Below are positions 36,100 to 44,230 of a DNA stretch of 54,633 nt, one piece after another. The notes below the pieces were generated by a model, which worked only from the letters and a program-made list of their open reading frames with translations, searched no databases and was not told where the DNA came from. Source of the stretch: Thermoleophilia bacterium (GTDB lineage Bacteria; Actinomycetota; Thermoleophilia; Miltoncostaeales; Miltoncostaeaceae); NCBI GenBank assembly GCA_025455865.1, contig JALOLS010000001.1, forward strand, positions 1 through 54,633. Reading direction: 5' to 3'. The stretch's first letter is position 1, and each line of letters starts with the position of its first letter. The translations under genes and the position numbers were made by a program.

Positions 36100-36536
36100 T
36101 GGAGCCCGTCACCGCGCTGCTCATCGTGCTCGGCGCCGGCATCGGCCCGGTGGCCGTGGGCGACGAGCGTGCGGTGGTCGAGTCGCGCGTCGGCCCCGGG
36201 GTGGTGGTGGCCCGCCTGCCGCCGGAGCGGGGCGGGATCCCCCTCCCGGGCGAGCGGGTGCGCTACCGGCGCGCCGGCCTGGTCGTCACCTTCCCCACCC
36301 CGGAGGCCTCGTCCGGCGCCCGGGTCGTCGCGACCGCCGACCCCCGGTACCGCACCCGCCGGGGCGCGGGCGCCGGGACCGCCCGGGCGGCACTCGCCGC
36401 CGCCCACCCGGTCCGCTGCCGCCCGGCGGCGTGCCTGGTCACCCGCCGCGCCCCCGGACGCCTGGAGGTCACCCGCTTCGCGCTCGGGCCCGACGGCCGG
36501 GTGGGCGAGGTCACGGTCACCCGGCGCCCTCGATGA
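36099..36536 (+). CDS. Unknown exported or anchored protein
   Basis: 145 residues; no family recognised. A hydrophobic start (ALLIVLGAGIGPVAVG) could be a signal or anchor. The rest is Arg/Val-rich and probably beta-rich, with two cysteines close together (VRCRPAACLV) and an ending that resembles a C-terminal beta pair (LEVTRFALGPDGRVGEVTV). The ATG overlaps the stop of the Gmad2 gene by one base, so the two are translated together. Its last 20 bases overlap the convergent SRPBCC gene. Confidence 0.65.
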   Translation: MEPVTALLIVLGAGIGPVAVGDERAVVESRVGPGVVVARLPPERGGIPLPGERVRYRRAGLVVTFPTPEASSGARVVATADPRYRTRRGAGAGTARAALAAAHPVRCRPAACLVTRRAPGRLEVTRFALGPDGRVGEVTVTRRPR

Positions 36537-36927
36537 CCGCCTTCAGGTTCGCGAGACCCGACTCCATCACCCGTCCGAGGCGCCGCTCCAGATCGAACTC
36601 CGGATCGCCGGAGGTGGCCTGCTGGCGCCAGTCCACCCGCGCGCCCTCGCCCGCGGCCGTCACGGTGATCGACGCCCGGTGCGTGGCGAGCCTGGGGTTG
36701 CCCTCCACGACCGAGTAGGCGTAGGTCATCGCGGCGTCGTCGCGGTCGGTCAGGCGCTCCACGAGCGTCATGCCCTGCGCGGTCGTCACCCGCCGCAGGT
36801 CGCCCTCCACGGCGCACGCGGTGATGGGCGGGAACCAGTCCGGCACCCGGGCCGGGTCGCCCACCAGCGCCCAGACCGCCGCGGGCGGGGCCTCGACGTG
36901 GACGGAGCGGGTCAGGTCGTTGGCCAT
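36517..36927 (-). CDS. SRPBCC-family protein
   Basis: A 136-residue START-like (SRPBCC / polyketide cyclase type 2) protein, a fold with a hydrophobic ligand cavity. Seen: the usual opening SVHVEAPPAAVWALVGDPAR, VPDWFPPI, then TYAYSVVEGNP and a long C-terminal helix (RLGRVMESGLANLKAVIEG). The ATG has GAGGAGG upstream. It overlaps convergent 36099-36536 at the 3' end and diverges from the nitroreductase. Ligand unknown. Confidence 0.88.
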   Translation of the reverse strand: MANDLTRSVHVEAPPAAVWALVGDPARVPDWFPPITACAVEGDLRRVTTAQGMTLVERLTDRDDAAMTYAYSVVEGNPRLATHRASITVTAAGEGARVDWRQQATSGDPEFDLERRLGRVMESGLANLKAVIEGAG

Positions 36928-36971
36928 CGGATCCTCCTCGGGGTTCGGCCGTCAGGGGGATCCTGCCCGGC

Positions 36972-36977
36972 TACCCT
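36972..36977 (+). promoter_or_regulatory. Putative leaderless -10 element of the nitroreductase
   Basis: GGCTACCCTCGCCCC directly precedes the ATG, with 6 bases between TACCCT and ATG. The same 11-base GGCTACCCTCG occurs before recQ. Confidence 0.55.
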
Positions 36978-36983
36978 CGCCCC

Positions 36984-37505
36984 ATGGAGACCTGGGACGC
37001 CATCCGCGCCCGCCGCAACGTGCGGGCCTTCGACGGCCGGCCGGTCGCGCCGGGCGATCTCGACCGCATCCTGGAGGCCGGCCGGCGCGCGCCGTCGTCG
37101 CGCAACCTGCAGCGCTGGGACTTCGTGGTGGTGACCGGCCGCGATGCGCTCCGGCGCCTGGCCGGCGTGTGGATCGGGGCGGGGCCGGTCGCGACCTCGG
37201 CGGCGACCGTCGCCCTCATCGCCCCGCGATCGGACGACCCGCGCGAGATCGCCTCGATCCACTACGACCTCGGGCAGGCGACCATGGCGATGATGGTGGC
37301 GGCCGCCGACCTCGGCATCGGGAGCGGGCACTCGGCGGTGGCCGACCAGGACCTCGCCCGGTCGCTCCTCGGCCACCCGCCGGACCGCACCCTGGCGTGG
37401 CTCATCCCCCTCGGGTACCCGGCCGACCGGCCGCTGCGGCCCCTGCGCGCCCCGGCCCGGCGCCCGTTCACCGACGTGGTCCACCGGGAGCACTGGCGGG
37501 CCTGA
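36984..37505 (+). CDS. Nitroreductase-family protein
   Basis: FMN-dependent oxidoreductase fold, 173 residues. Seen: the N-terminal IRARRNVRAFDGRPV (FMN phosphate-binding Arg), LEAGRRAPSSRNLQRWDFVVV, the central HYDLGQATMAMMVAAADLGIGSG and IPLGYPADRPLRP. Substrates of this group are varied (nitroaromatics, quinones, flavin precursors), so none is assigned. No ribosome site; a -10-like TACCCT right before the ATG suggests leaderless expression. Confidence 0.9.
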   Translation: METWDAIRARRNVRAFDGRPVAPGDLDRILEAGRRAPSSRNLQRWDFVVVTGRDALRRLAGVWIGAGPVATSAATVALIAPRSDDPREIASIHYDLGQATMAMMVAAADLGIGSGHSAVADQDLARSLLGHPPDRTLAWLIPLGYPADRPLRPLRAPARRPFTDVVHREHWRA

Positions 37506-37521
37506 GCGCCGGCCGGGCTCA
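37503..37521. terminator. Palindrome spanning two convergent stop codons
   Basis: A near-perfect palindrome, TGAGCGCCGGCCGGGCTCA, contains the stop codons of both the nitroreductase (+) and the M15 peptidase (-). It could act as a two-way transcript end. No T-run on either side. Confidence 0.35.
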
Positions 37522-38157
37522 GCCCCCGTCGCTCGAGAAGTGCTGGTAGTCCTTGACGCCGTTCCAGCGGCCGCCCCACTCCCAGCCGGCGGCGTCGAAG
37601 GCACGGACCAGGGCGCCCCCCTCGACGGCCATCCCCGGCCGCGGGCGCCGGTCGACGTAGGCGCGGCTCCCGCGGTGGTACACCCGCCCACCCGCCTCGA
37701 CGTAGGGGTTCAGGATCGGGTTCACGTCGATCGCCCGGCCGTAGGCGTGCTGGGACCAGTTGCGCGACCCGGTGGCCGCGCGGCAGTTGAACGCGGAGGT
37801 GTTGTCGGCCTCGATCGAGTCGAAGTCGCTGCCGCCGTAGGCCTCGATCGGGCGCATCTGGCGGATGGGGAACCGCGCCCGGAAGAGGTCGCGGAAGACC
37901 CGGACGACGTCGGGGGCCACGTCCTCGTGGACCACGAGCACCCCGGTCCGCACCCGCCCCTGGTAGTCCCAGTGGCGCATCCGCACCCAGCGCAGGTCCT
38001 CCAGGCCCACCGGGCAGCCCGGGCGCCAGGCCGAGGGGGTCATGCGCTCGCGGGCGTCGGACGGGATGGGCGTGACCCGGGCGGCGAAGCCGGGGGCGGC
38101 GGCGGCCGGCGCGGCGGCGGCGAGCAGGCCGAGGGCGGCGAGGGCGAGGGGGCGCAT
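37519..38157 (-). CDS. Secreted M15-family peptidase (D-Ala-D-Ala or L-Ala-D-Glu type)
   Basis: Peptidoglycan-cleaving zinc peptidase, 212 residues. A signal peptide (LALAALGLLAAAAPAAAAPG) is followed by the M15 core. Metal and catalytic motifs are SQHAYGRAIDVNP (His and Asp ligands) and the C-terminal GWEWGGRWNGVKDYQHF (catalytic Glu-region and third His). The product is outside the membrane. ATG start. It is convergent with the nitroreductase. M15 members cut different stem-peptide bonds, and I cannot tell which. Confidence 0.9.
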   Translation of the reverse strand: MRPLALAALGLLAAAAPAAAAPGFAARVTPIPSDARERMTPSAWRPGCPVGLEDLRWVRMRHWDYQGRVRTGVLVVHEDVAPDVVRVFRDLFRARFPIRQMRPIEAYGGSDFDSIEADNTSAFNCRAATGSRNWSQHAYGRAIDVNPILNPYVEAGGRVYHRGSRAYVDRRPRPGMAVEGGALVRAFDAAGWEWGGRWNGVKDYQHFSSDGG

Positions 38158-38259
38158 GGACGCGATCTTCGCGCATGGAGCGCCCTTCCCCTGCCGCCGG
38201 GGGTGCCCGGGACCTCCTTCCGCCCGCGACGCCTCCCGATGCGGAGGGCGGAGGTCCCC

Positions 38260-38466
38260 GTGCCCGACCCGCGCATGGCCACCCGCCTGGAGATGGACGC
38301 CGAGCGCGTCGAGCGCCGCGCGGAGCGTGCGGCGCGCGCCGGCAACCCGGCGCTGGCCGCCCGTCTGGCCGAGGAGGCCCGCTCGCGGCGCCTGGCCGCC
38401 CGGGTGCTCAGGGCCGGCCCGGGCGGGATGGGCGCGGTGTTCGGGCCCGCCCCCTGGACGCTCTGA
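38260..38466 (+). CDS. Small Arg/Ala-rich helical protein
   Basis: A 68-residue reading frame starting at GTG with GGAGG 5 bases upstream. The product is one long charged helix (RLEMDAERVERRAERAARAG, then RLAEEARSRRLAARVLRAG) with a Gly/Pro end. No family recognised. Codon pattern is compatible with a gene, but the short length and GC bias leave doubt. It diverges from the M15 peptidase. Confidence 0.4.
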   Translation: MPDPRMATRLEMDAERVERRAERAARAGNPALAARLAEEARSRRLAARVLRAGPGGMGAVFGPAPWTL

Positions 38467-38500
38467 GGGAACCCGCGGGCTCGATTCGCCTGATCTTCCA

Positions 38501-38506
38501 TACGAT
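38501..38506 (+). promoter_or_regulatory. Putative -10 element of the propeller/PKD gene
   Basis: CCATACGATGCTG, with TACGAT 35 bases before the ATG at 38542. The nearby sequence is unusually AT-rich for this window. Confidence 0.4.
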
Positions 38507-38541
38507 GCTGCCTCGATCGTCGGCAGACCCCGGGGGGCGGC

Positions 38542-40608
38542 ATGCGCGGAGCACGGCTCCTGGCGGCGCTCGGGGTGCTCGGAGTGGCCACGCCCTCCGC
38601 GCTGGGCGTGGCCCCGAACTGGACGCCGTCCGAGCAGGTGCCCCGCCGGCCGACGCGGACGACCTGGCCCTGGCCGCCGACGCCTCCGGATGGATGGCCG
38701 CCGCCTGGGACGGCCCGGGCACCGACGTCGTCGCCGCCGTCCGGCCGCCGGGCGGCCCGTGGGGGGCGCCCGAGACCATCGGATCGGGCCTGCAGAACGG
38801 CACCCGCCCCCTCGACGTGGCGGTGGACGCCGACGGCGACGTCATCGTGGTGTGGGCCCGCAACCTCACCGCGCCGAACGAGGAGATCGCGACGCGGTTC
38901 CGGCCCGCCGGAGGCCCCTGGCAGGCGCAGCAGTCGGCCACCGCCGGGGTCGATGCGACCGCGCTCGCCCGCGGGCCGGTGGTGCTGTTCGAGCCGTCCG
39001 GCGCGGCGACGCTGCTCTACTCCCTCGACACCGGCCCCGCCGCATCCGACGACCTGGTGACCCGTGCCATCACGCGGAGCCCGGCGACCGGGGTCTGGGG
39101 CGGCGGGGCGGCGCTCTCGGCGGCCGGCTTCAACGCCGCACCGAAGGACGCGGCGATCGACCAGGCCGGGAGCATCACGGTGGTCTGGGCGCGCTCCGGC
39201 AGCGGCATCCAGGCGATGCGCCGGCCGGCCGGCGGCGCCTGGCCGGCGCAGGGCACCGTGGACCAGGTGTCGGACCCCGCGGCGGCGACCTTCAGCCCCC
39301 GCGTGGCGGTCGATCCCAGCGGGCGGGCCACCGCGGTCTGGGAGCAGGACGTCGACCCCGACCCCGCCGTGACCCGGACCAGCATCGTCTCGGCGCGGCG
39401 GACGACGGCCGCCGGCGCCTTCGCGAACCCCCTGGAGGTCGTCTCCGGCGCCGCCTTCGGCAAGCGCGAGCCGCGCGTCGCGATGACCCCCAACGGCACG
39501 GCCGCCGCGGTGTGGCGGACCGACACGTCCACCCCGGGGCTCGAGTCGGCCCAGGCCCGCGTGATCCTGGCCGCCGACGGGGCGTGGGGGCGCCACGCAG
39601 CCGCTCTCGACGCCCGGAGTGGACAGCGGCGTCCCGGCGGTCAGCGCCCACGGCTCGGGGTTCATCGCGGTGTGGGCCGACGACGCGGTGGACGCGATCC
39701 GGTTCGCGACCCGCGGCGACGGCGCCCCGAACACCCTGGCCTGGACGCCCGGCGCCGACCTGCTCTCGGCCGCCGGCACGAACACCTTCCAGCCCCGCGT
39801 CGTGGCCGTGCCCTCGGGGAACGCGGTGGCGCTCTGGCTGCGGGGGACGAACCCGTGGGCGGTCGAGTCGGCGCTCCGGGACCTCGAGGATCCCGTGGCG
39901 GGCGCCCTGGACGTGCCCGCGGCCGCCGTGGCCGGCGAGCCGGTCGCCATGAGCATGCCGGGGACCGACGCCTGGTCGGGGGTCCAGAACGTGCTGTTCT
40001 CCTTCGGGGACCTCACCGGTGCGATCGGCACGCCGACGTTCCACGCCTGGGCGATGCCCGGCACCTACCCGGTCACCGCGACGGTGACCGACCGCGCCGG
40101 GCGTCAGGCATCGCGCACCCAGCCCATCGTCATCTCCGCCCCTCCGGCCCCGCCGGTGGTCACGCCGCCGCCCGCCGACCCGGTGCCGGCGCCGCCGCCC
40201 CCGCCCCCGGCGCCGATCGCGGCCACCCCGCCGGCGGCCCCGCCGCTCATCCCCTCGCCCCGCGCCCTCACGGTCGGGGCCGCCCGCCTGACCGTGCCGG
40301 GACGGCTCACCCGGACCTCGCTGCGCACGGCGAAGTGCGTCAACGTCCGGGCGCGGGCCCTCCGGCCCGCGACCGTGACGGTGCGGGTGTTCTCGGGCAT
40401 CCGGTCCCTCCGGCTCTTCGGCCAGGCCCGGGCGCGCTTCACGCGACCGGCCACCCGGGTGCTCTGCATCGCGGTGCCGGCCCGGGCCCGGACCTTCGCG
40501 CCCCGCACGCGGCTGGTGATCCGGGTCGAGACCGCGCTGGGCGTGCGGCTCGCGGTGACCGGGGCGACCGTCTCCCGGCGGGAGGTGACCGTCCCGCTGA
40601 CCGGCTAG
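38542..40608 (+). CDS. Secreted beta-propeller/PKD protein with two compensating frameshifts
   Basis: Signal peptide MRGARLLAALGVLGVATPSA, then at least six related strand repeats (IVVWARN, ITVVWARSG, TAVWEQD, AAVWRTD, FIAVWADD, VALWLRG). These are each preceded by a DPSG- or DADG-like turn, the look of a beta-propeller. A PKD-like domain follows (LFSFGDLTGAIGTPTF, MPGTYPVTATVTD), then a Pro/Ala linker and a basic beta-rich end. The reading frame shifts twice. Near 38641-38644, CCCC needs one more C; near 39586-39590, GGGGG needs one G fewer. The first shift moves out of the starting frame and the second returns to it. Corrected, the product is about 688 residues. Likely surface or secreted; partners unknown. 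Confidence 0.75.
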
Positions 40609-41126
40609 GAGTCGGTGTAGCCGAAGCCGGCGAGCGCCTGCTTGATGGCGTCACCCCGGTCGACCGCCGCCAGGTCCTCCCGGGAGGGGGCCACGACCAG
40701 GTAGACGAGCGCGACGGGGTCCCCGGCGCCCTTGATGACCCGCGACCCGAAGCCGCTCACCCCGGTCGCATCCACGTCGATGCCGGCCAGCGGCCCCAGG
40801 GCCGCCTTGGTCTCCTCGGTGAGGTCCACGGTCCCCCCCTGCGGGGCGATCGCGATGACCAGGCGCTGACCGGCGACCTCGTCGGGGCCGCTGGTGAGCA
40901 CCGCGGCCACGCCGGCGGCGCCGGCGGGGACCGGGGCCTCGGTGAGCGTGAGGCCGCTCGCCTGCTCGACCGCGGCCTTCACCTCGGCCACCGGCGCCGC
41001 GGTGGCGGCCTGGCCCGCCGCCGTCGTCGCGGCCTCGCCGTCGTCGCCGCCGCCGCAGGCGGCCAGGCCGGCGACCGGGACGGTGAGCGCGAGCGAGGCG
41101 AGCAGGATGCGGGCGGTCCGGCGCAC
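40605..41126 (-). CDS. Small secreted lipoprotein
   Basis: 173 residues. The signal peptide ends in a good lipobox (VAGLAAC), then comes a Gly/Asp/Thr linker and a mixed alpha/beta domain (VAEVKAAVEQASGLTLTEA, RLVIAIAPQGG, AVDRGDAIKQALAGFGYTD). No named family recognised. The GTG start is chosen because TAGCAT lies 7 bases before it (leaderless) and it gives a normal signal peptide. Its TAG stop shares the CTAG tetranucleotide with the TAG stop of the convergent propeller gene. Confidence 0.78.
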   Translation of the reverse strand: MRRTARILLASLALTVPVAGLAACGGGDDGEAATTAAGQAATAAPVAEVKAAVEQASGLTLTEAPVPAGAAGVAAVLTSGPDEVAGQRLVIAIAPQGGTVDLTEETKAALGPLAGIDVDATGVSGFGSRVIKGAGDPVALVYLVVAPSREDLAAVDRGDAIKQALAGFGYTDS

Positions 41127-41133
41127 GGGCGCG

Positions 41134-41139
41134 ATGCTA
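41134..41139 (-). promoter_or_regulatory. Putative leaderless -10 built on the plsC stop codon
   Basis: Minus-strand TAGCAT begins with the TAG stop codon of plsC and ends 7 bases before the GTG start of the lipoprotein gene. Confidence 0.45.
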
Positions 41140-41814
41140 GCGACGGGGCGGGAGCGTCGCACTGCCCGACGGGGGGTCCTGGGCCGGCCCGCCCACGCGC
41201 GGGACCAGCGCGGCGATGGCCGCCATCATCCGGTCGGTGACCACCTGGGCGCGCCGGCCGCGCGGCCCGGAGCCCAGGTCGTCGACCCGCACCGGGGGCC
41301 CGAACCGCACGCGCACCGGGCCGAACGGATGCTGGCTGCCCCAGATGGCCGCCGGCACGATCGTGATGCCCGGCTCCAGGCCGAGCAGGCCCGCCCCGGG
41401 GAAGCCCGGGCGCAGGTGCCCGCTCGTGGTCCGGGTGCCCTCGGGGAACATGATCACGCACTCGCCGCGGGCGAGCAGGTCCCGGGCCATGCGGATGGAG
41501 TTGCGGTCCGGGCTCCCCCGGACCACCGGGAAGGCGCCGAGCGCGCGGATGTACCAGGCGAGGCCGCGGATGCGGAAGAGCTCGGACTTCGCCATGTAGT
41601 AGCTCCGCCGCGGGATGGTGGCGTAGCCGACCAGCGGCGGGTCGGCCTGCGAGACGTGGTTGCTCACCACCAGCACCCCGCCGCGCCGCGGGATGTGCTC
41701 GCGCCCCCGCACCCGGAAGCGCATGGGGCCGAACAGCCACGGCATCATCAGCACCCGGGAGGGCTCCCAGGCCCACCGGCGGATGCGCGGGGTCTCGGGC
41801 CCGCCGTCGCTCAC
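41137..41814 (-). CDS. plsC: 1-acyl-sn-glycerol-3-phosphate acyltransferase
   Basis: Second acylation of phosphatidic acid synthesis at the membrane. The 225-residue product has the catalytic VVSNHVSQADPPLVG (NHXXXXD), the substrate motif MFPEGTRTTSG and VPAAIWGSQ. A hydrophobic N-terminal part (WAWEPSRVLMMPWLFGPMRF) may dip into the membrane. The GTG start overlaps the cmk stop (GTGA). aroA-cmk-plsC form one unit. Confidence 0.95.
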   Translation of the reverse strand: MSDGGPETPRIRRWAWEPSRVLMMPWLFGPMRFRVRGREHIPRRGGVLVVSNHVSQADPPLVGYATIPRRSYYMAKSELFRIRGLAWYIRALGAFPVVRGSPDRNSIRMARDLLARGECVIMFPEGTRTTSGHLRPGFPGAGLLGLEPGITIVPAAIWGSQHPFGPVRVRFGPPVRVDDLGSGPRGRRAQVVTDRMMAAIAALVPRVGGPAQDPPSGSATLPPRR

Positions 41815-42473
41815 CGCGCCGCGGCCTCCACCAGCCCCGCCACGCGGTCCACGACCCCCTCGACGTCGAGGTCGGACGTGTCGACCACGACCGCCCCCGG
41901 GGCCACGATGAGCGGGCTCTCGGCGCGGCCCGAGTCCAGGGCGTCGCGGCGCTCCACGTCGGCGCGCACCTCGTCCAGGCTCGCCGCGACCCCCATGCCC
42001 TCCAGGTCGGACAGGCGCCGGCGGGCCCGCTCCTCGCCGCTCGCGGTGAGGAAGACCTTCACCTCGGCCTCGGGCCACACCACGCTCCCGATGTCGCGGC
42101 CGTCGGCCACCCAGCCGCCGGCGGCCATGATCTCGCGCTGACGGGCCACCATCTCGCGGCGCACCCCCGCGTGGGCCGACACCTCCGACACCCGGGCGGT
42201 GACCTCGGGGCGGCGGATGGCCGTGCTGACGTCCGCCCCGGCGATCTCCACCCGGAGACCCGCATCGGAGGCGGTGAGCGACACGGGTTCGGCCCGGGCG
42301 AGGGCCGCGAGGGCGGCGCCGTCGGCGGCCGGGACGCCCTCACGCAGCGCCAGCCAGGTCAGCGCGCGGTACATCGCGCCGGTGTCCAGGTAGCCGAGGC
42401 CGAGGCGCCGGGCCAGGGCCCGGGCCACCGTGCTCTTGCCCGCGCCGGCCGGCCCGTCGATGGCCACGATCAT
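41811..42473 (-). CDS. cmk: Cytidylate kinase
   Basis: Phosphorylates CMP and dCMP. The 220-residue product shows the P-loop IDGPAGAGKSTVARALA, YLDTGAMYRALTW, VADGRDIGSVVWPEAEVKVF and RRDALDSGRAESPL. The ATG overlaps the aroA stop (ATGA) and its stop overlaps plsC (GTGA). Confidence 0.97.
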   Translation of the reverse strand: MIVAIDGPAGAGKSTVARALARRLGLGYLDTGAMYRALTWLALREGVPAADGAALAALARAEPVSLTASDAGLRVEIAGADVSTAIRRPEVTARVSEVSAHAGVRREMVARQREIMAAGGWVADGRDIGSVVWPEAEVKVFLTASGEERARRRLSDLEGMGVAASLDEVRADVERRDALDSGRAESPLIVAPGAVVVDTSDLDVEGVVDRVAGLVEAAAR

Positions 42474-43777
42474 CCGATCCGCCCGCCGATCGCCGCGACG
42501 TCCGCGGCGAACCCCGGGTAGCTCACCGCCGCCGCGTCGAAGCCGGTCACGGTGACGCCCTCGTCGCTGACCAGGCCGGCCACCGCCCCGAGCATGGCCA
42601 GGCGGTGGTCGCCCCCGGCGTCCACCGCACCGCCGCGAAGGCGCGGGGCGCCGGTGACCGCGAAGCCGTCCTCGCGCTCCTCGGCCCGCACGCCGAGCGC
42701 ACGGAGCGCCCCGACGACGGTCGCGATGCGGTCGCTCTCCTTCACCCGCAGCTCCTGGGCGCCCCGGACCACGGTGGTCCCGGCCGCGAGGGCCCCGAGC
42801 AGGCCCACCAGCGGGAGCTCGTCGATGAGCGCCGGGACCTCCTCGGGGGCGACCTCGGTGGCCTGGAGGGTGCCGGCGCGCCGCACCACCAGGTCGCCCG
42901 CCGGCTCCCCGGCCACGTCGGGGCCGGGCTCCACCGCGACCCGGGCGCCCATGCGGGCGAGCACCCTGAGCAGCCCGGTGCGGGCCGGGTTGAGGTTGAC
43001 GCCGGTCAGGCGGACCTCGGGGCCGGCACGCAGCACGCCGGCCACCAGGTGGAAGGCGGCCGACGACGGGTCGCCGGGGACCCGCAGGTCGGGCAGGTCG
43101 ATCCCGGCCACCGGGCCGCGGATGCCGACCGCACCGTCCGGGGCCCGCAGGACCTCCACCCCGGCCGCGGTGAGCATCCGCTCGGTGTGGTCGCGCGACG
43201 GGGCCGGCTCGTGCACCCAGGTCTCACCCTCGGCGAACAGGGCGGCCAGCAGGATGGCGCTCTTCACCTGGGCGCTCGCGACCTCCAGGTCCTGCCGCAC
43301 CCCCCGGAGCGGACGGCCCGGCACCACCACCAGCGGCGGCGTCCCGCCCGGCGCGGTGAAGACCTCGGCCCCCATGGCCCGCAGGGGCCGGGCCACGCGG
43401 CGCATGGGCCGGCGGCGCAGCGAGTCGTCGCCGTCGAGCACCACGTGGTGGCCGCCCTGGCCCACCAGCAGCCCGGGCAGCAGGCGCATGAGGGTGCCCG
43501 CGTTCTGGCAGTCGACCGCCGGCGGGGGGCGCAGCCCGCGAAGGCCGCGGCCGCGGATCAGCACGCGGTCCCCGAGCGCGCCCTCGGCGTCCACCCCGCA
43601 CGCGCGCACGGCGCCGAGCGTGGCCGCGGTGTCCGCCGAGTCGAGCGGCCGGTCGACCGTGACCTCGCGACCGGAGACCGCCGCCAGGAGCAGCGCGCGG
43701 TGGGTGATCGACTTGTCGGGGGGCACCGCGACCGTCCCCGAGAGCGCCGTCGCCGGCTCCGCACGCACCGTCGTCAT
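42470..43777 (-). CDS. aroA: 3-phosphoshikimate 1-carboxyvinyltransferase (EPSP synthase)
   Basis: Sixth step of the shikimate pathway. The 435-residue product has PPDKSITHRALLLAAVSG, the PEP-binding QNAGTLMRLLPG, DGDDSLRRRPM, SAQVKSAILLAAL, VPGDPSSAAFHLVAG and LRVKESDRIATV. TAGGCT lies 7 bases before the ATG, and its TAG is also the stop codon of the upstream DUF5519 gene. First gene of aroA-cmk-plsC. Confidence 0.97.
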   Translation of the reverse strand: MTTVRAEPATALSGTVAVPPDKSITHRALLLAAVSGREVTVDRPLDSADTAATLGAVRACGVDAEGALGDRVLIRGRGLRGLRPPPAVDCQNAGTLMRLLPGLLVGQGGHHVVLDGDDSLRRRPMRRVARPLRAMGAEVFTAPGGTPPLVVVPGRPLRGVRQDLEVASAQVKSAILLAALFAEGETWVHEPAPSRDHTERMLTAAGVEVLRAPDGAVGIRGPVAGIDLPDLRVPGDPSSAAFHLVAGVLRAGPEVRLTGVNLNPARTGLLRVLARMGARVAVEPGPDVAGEPAGDLVVRRAGTLQATEVAPEEVPALIDELPLVGLLGALAAGTTVVRGAQELRVKESDRIATVVGALRALGVRAEEREDGFAVTGAPRLRGGAVDAGGDHRLAMLGAVAGLVSDEGVTVTGFDAAAVSYPGFAADVAAIGGRIG

Positions 43778-43784
43778 CCGCGGG

Positions 43785-43790
43785 AGCCTA
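43785..43790 (-). promoter_or_regulatory. Putative leaderless -10 of aroA built on the DUF5519 stop codon
   Basis: Minus-strand GCTAGGCTCCCGCGG runs into the aroA ATG. TAGGCT starts with the TAG stop codon of the DUF5519 gene; 7 bases separate hexamer and start. Confidence 0.5.
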
Positions 43791-44117
43791 GCGACGCCCC
43801 CCCGTGGCGCGGTCGTAGTTCATGCGCAGCAGCGCCACCACGTCGTCGGCGTCCTGGTCGGTGCGGATGCGCCGGCTGCTCCAGCCCGAGTCCGGAAGCC
43901 GGTGGTGGCGCTCCACGCGGCCCTCGGCGATCAGCTCGTCCCGGATGCGCACCGGGAACGGGATGTCGGCCAGCCGGTCGCCGTGCAGGTGGCCGAGCTC
44001 GCGGCGGCCGACGCGGAACTCGACCCCGCCGAAGCGGTGGGGCGCCGCCGTCACCCCGGGCCACGAGGTGACCTCGTCGGTGATGCGGGCGGCGTGGCCG
44101 GGTGTCGTGGTCGCCAT
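43788..44117 (-). CDS. DUF5519 (luciferase-domain-like) protein
   Basis: A 109-residue protein of the DUF5519 type. Seen: PHRFGGVEFRVGRRELGHLH, GDRLADIPFPVRIRDELIAEG, RVERHHRLPDSGWSSRRI and a C-terminal helix. The family appears alone in many genomes and has no known reaction. ATG start with GGGGG upstream. It lies just upstream of aroA. Confidence 0.8.
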   Translation of the reverse strand: MATTTPGHAARITDEVTSWPGVTAAPHRFGGVEFRVGRRELGHLHGDRLADIPFPVRIRDELIAEGRVERHHRLPDSGWSSRRIRTDQDADDVVALLRMNYDRATGGRR

Positions 44118-44230
44118 CGGATCCCCCTCTCGTCCCCTCCGATGGTGGCAGCCGCGTCAACCGGCGCCGGGACGGACGCCGACGACGAGGCGCGCAGCCG
44201 GGCCCCAGGGCGCCGGCGGTCGCGGAGCCC

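Noticed and set aside
38641-39590. Programmed frameshifting or phase variation of the propeller gene
   Set aside because: The C4 and G5 runs are too short for slip-based switching and no slippery site or downstream structure is evident.
40608-41240. Extension of the middle frame of the propeller gene to 41240
   Set aside because: After about 39,590 that frame loses all repeat character, while the other frame continues the protein; the extension also runs opposite the lipoprotein gene.
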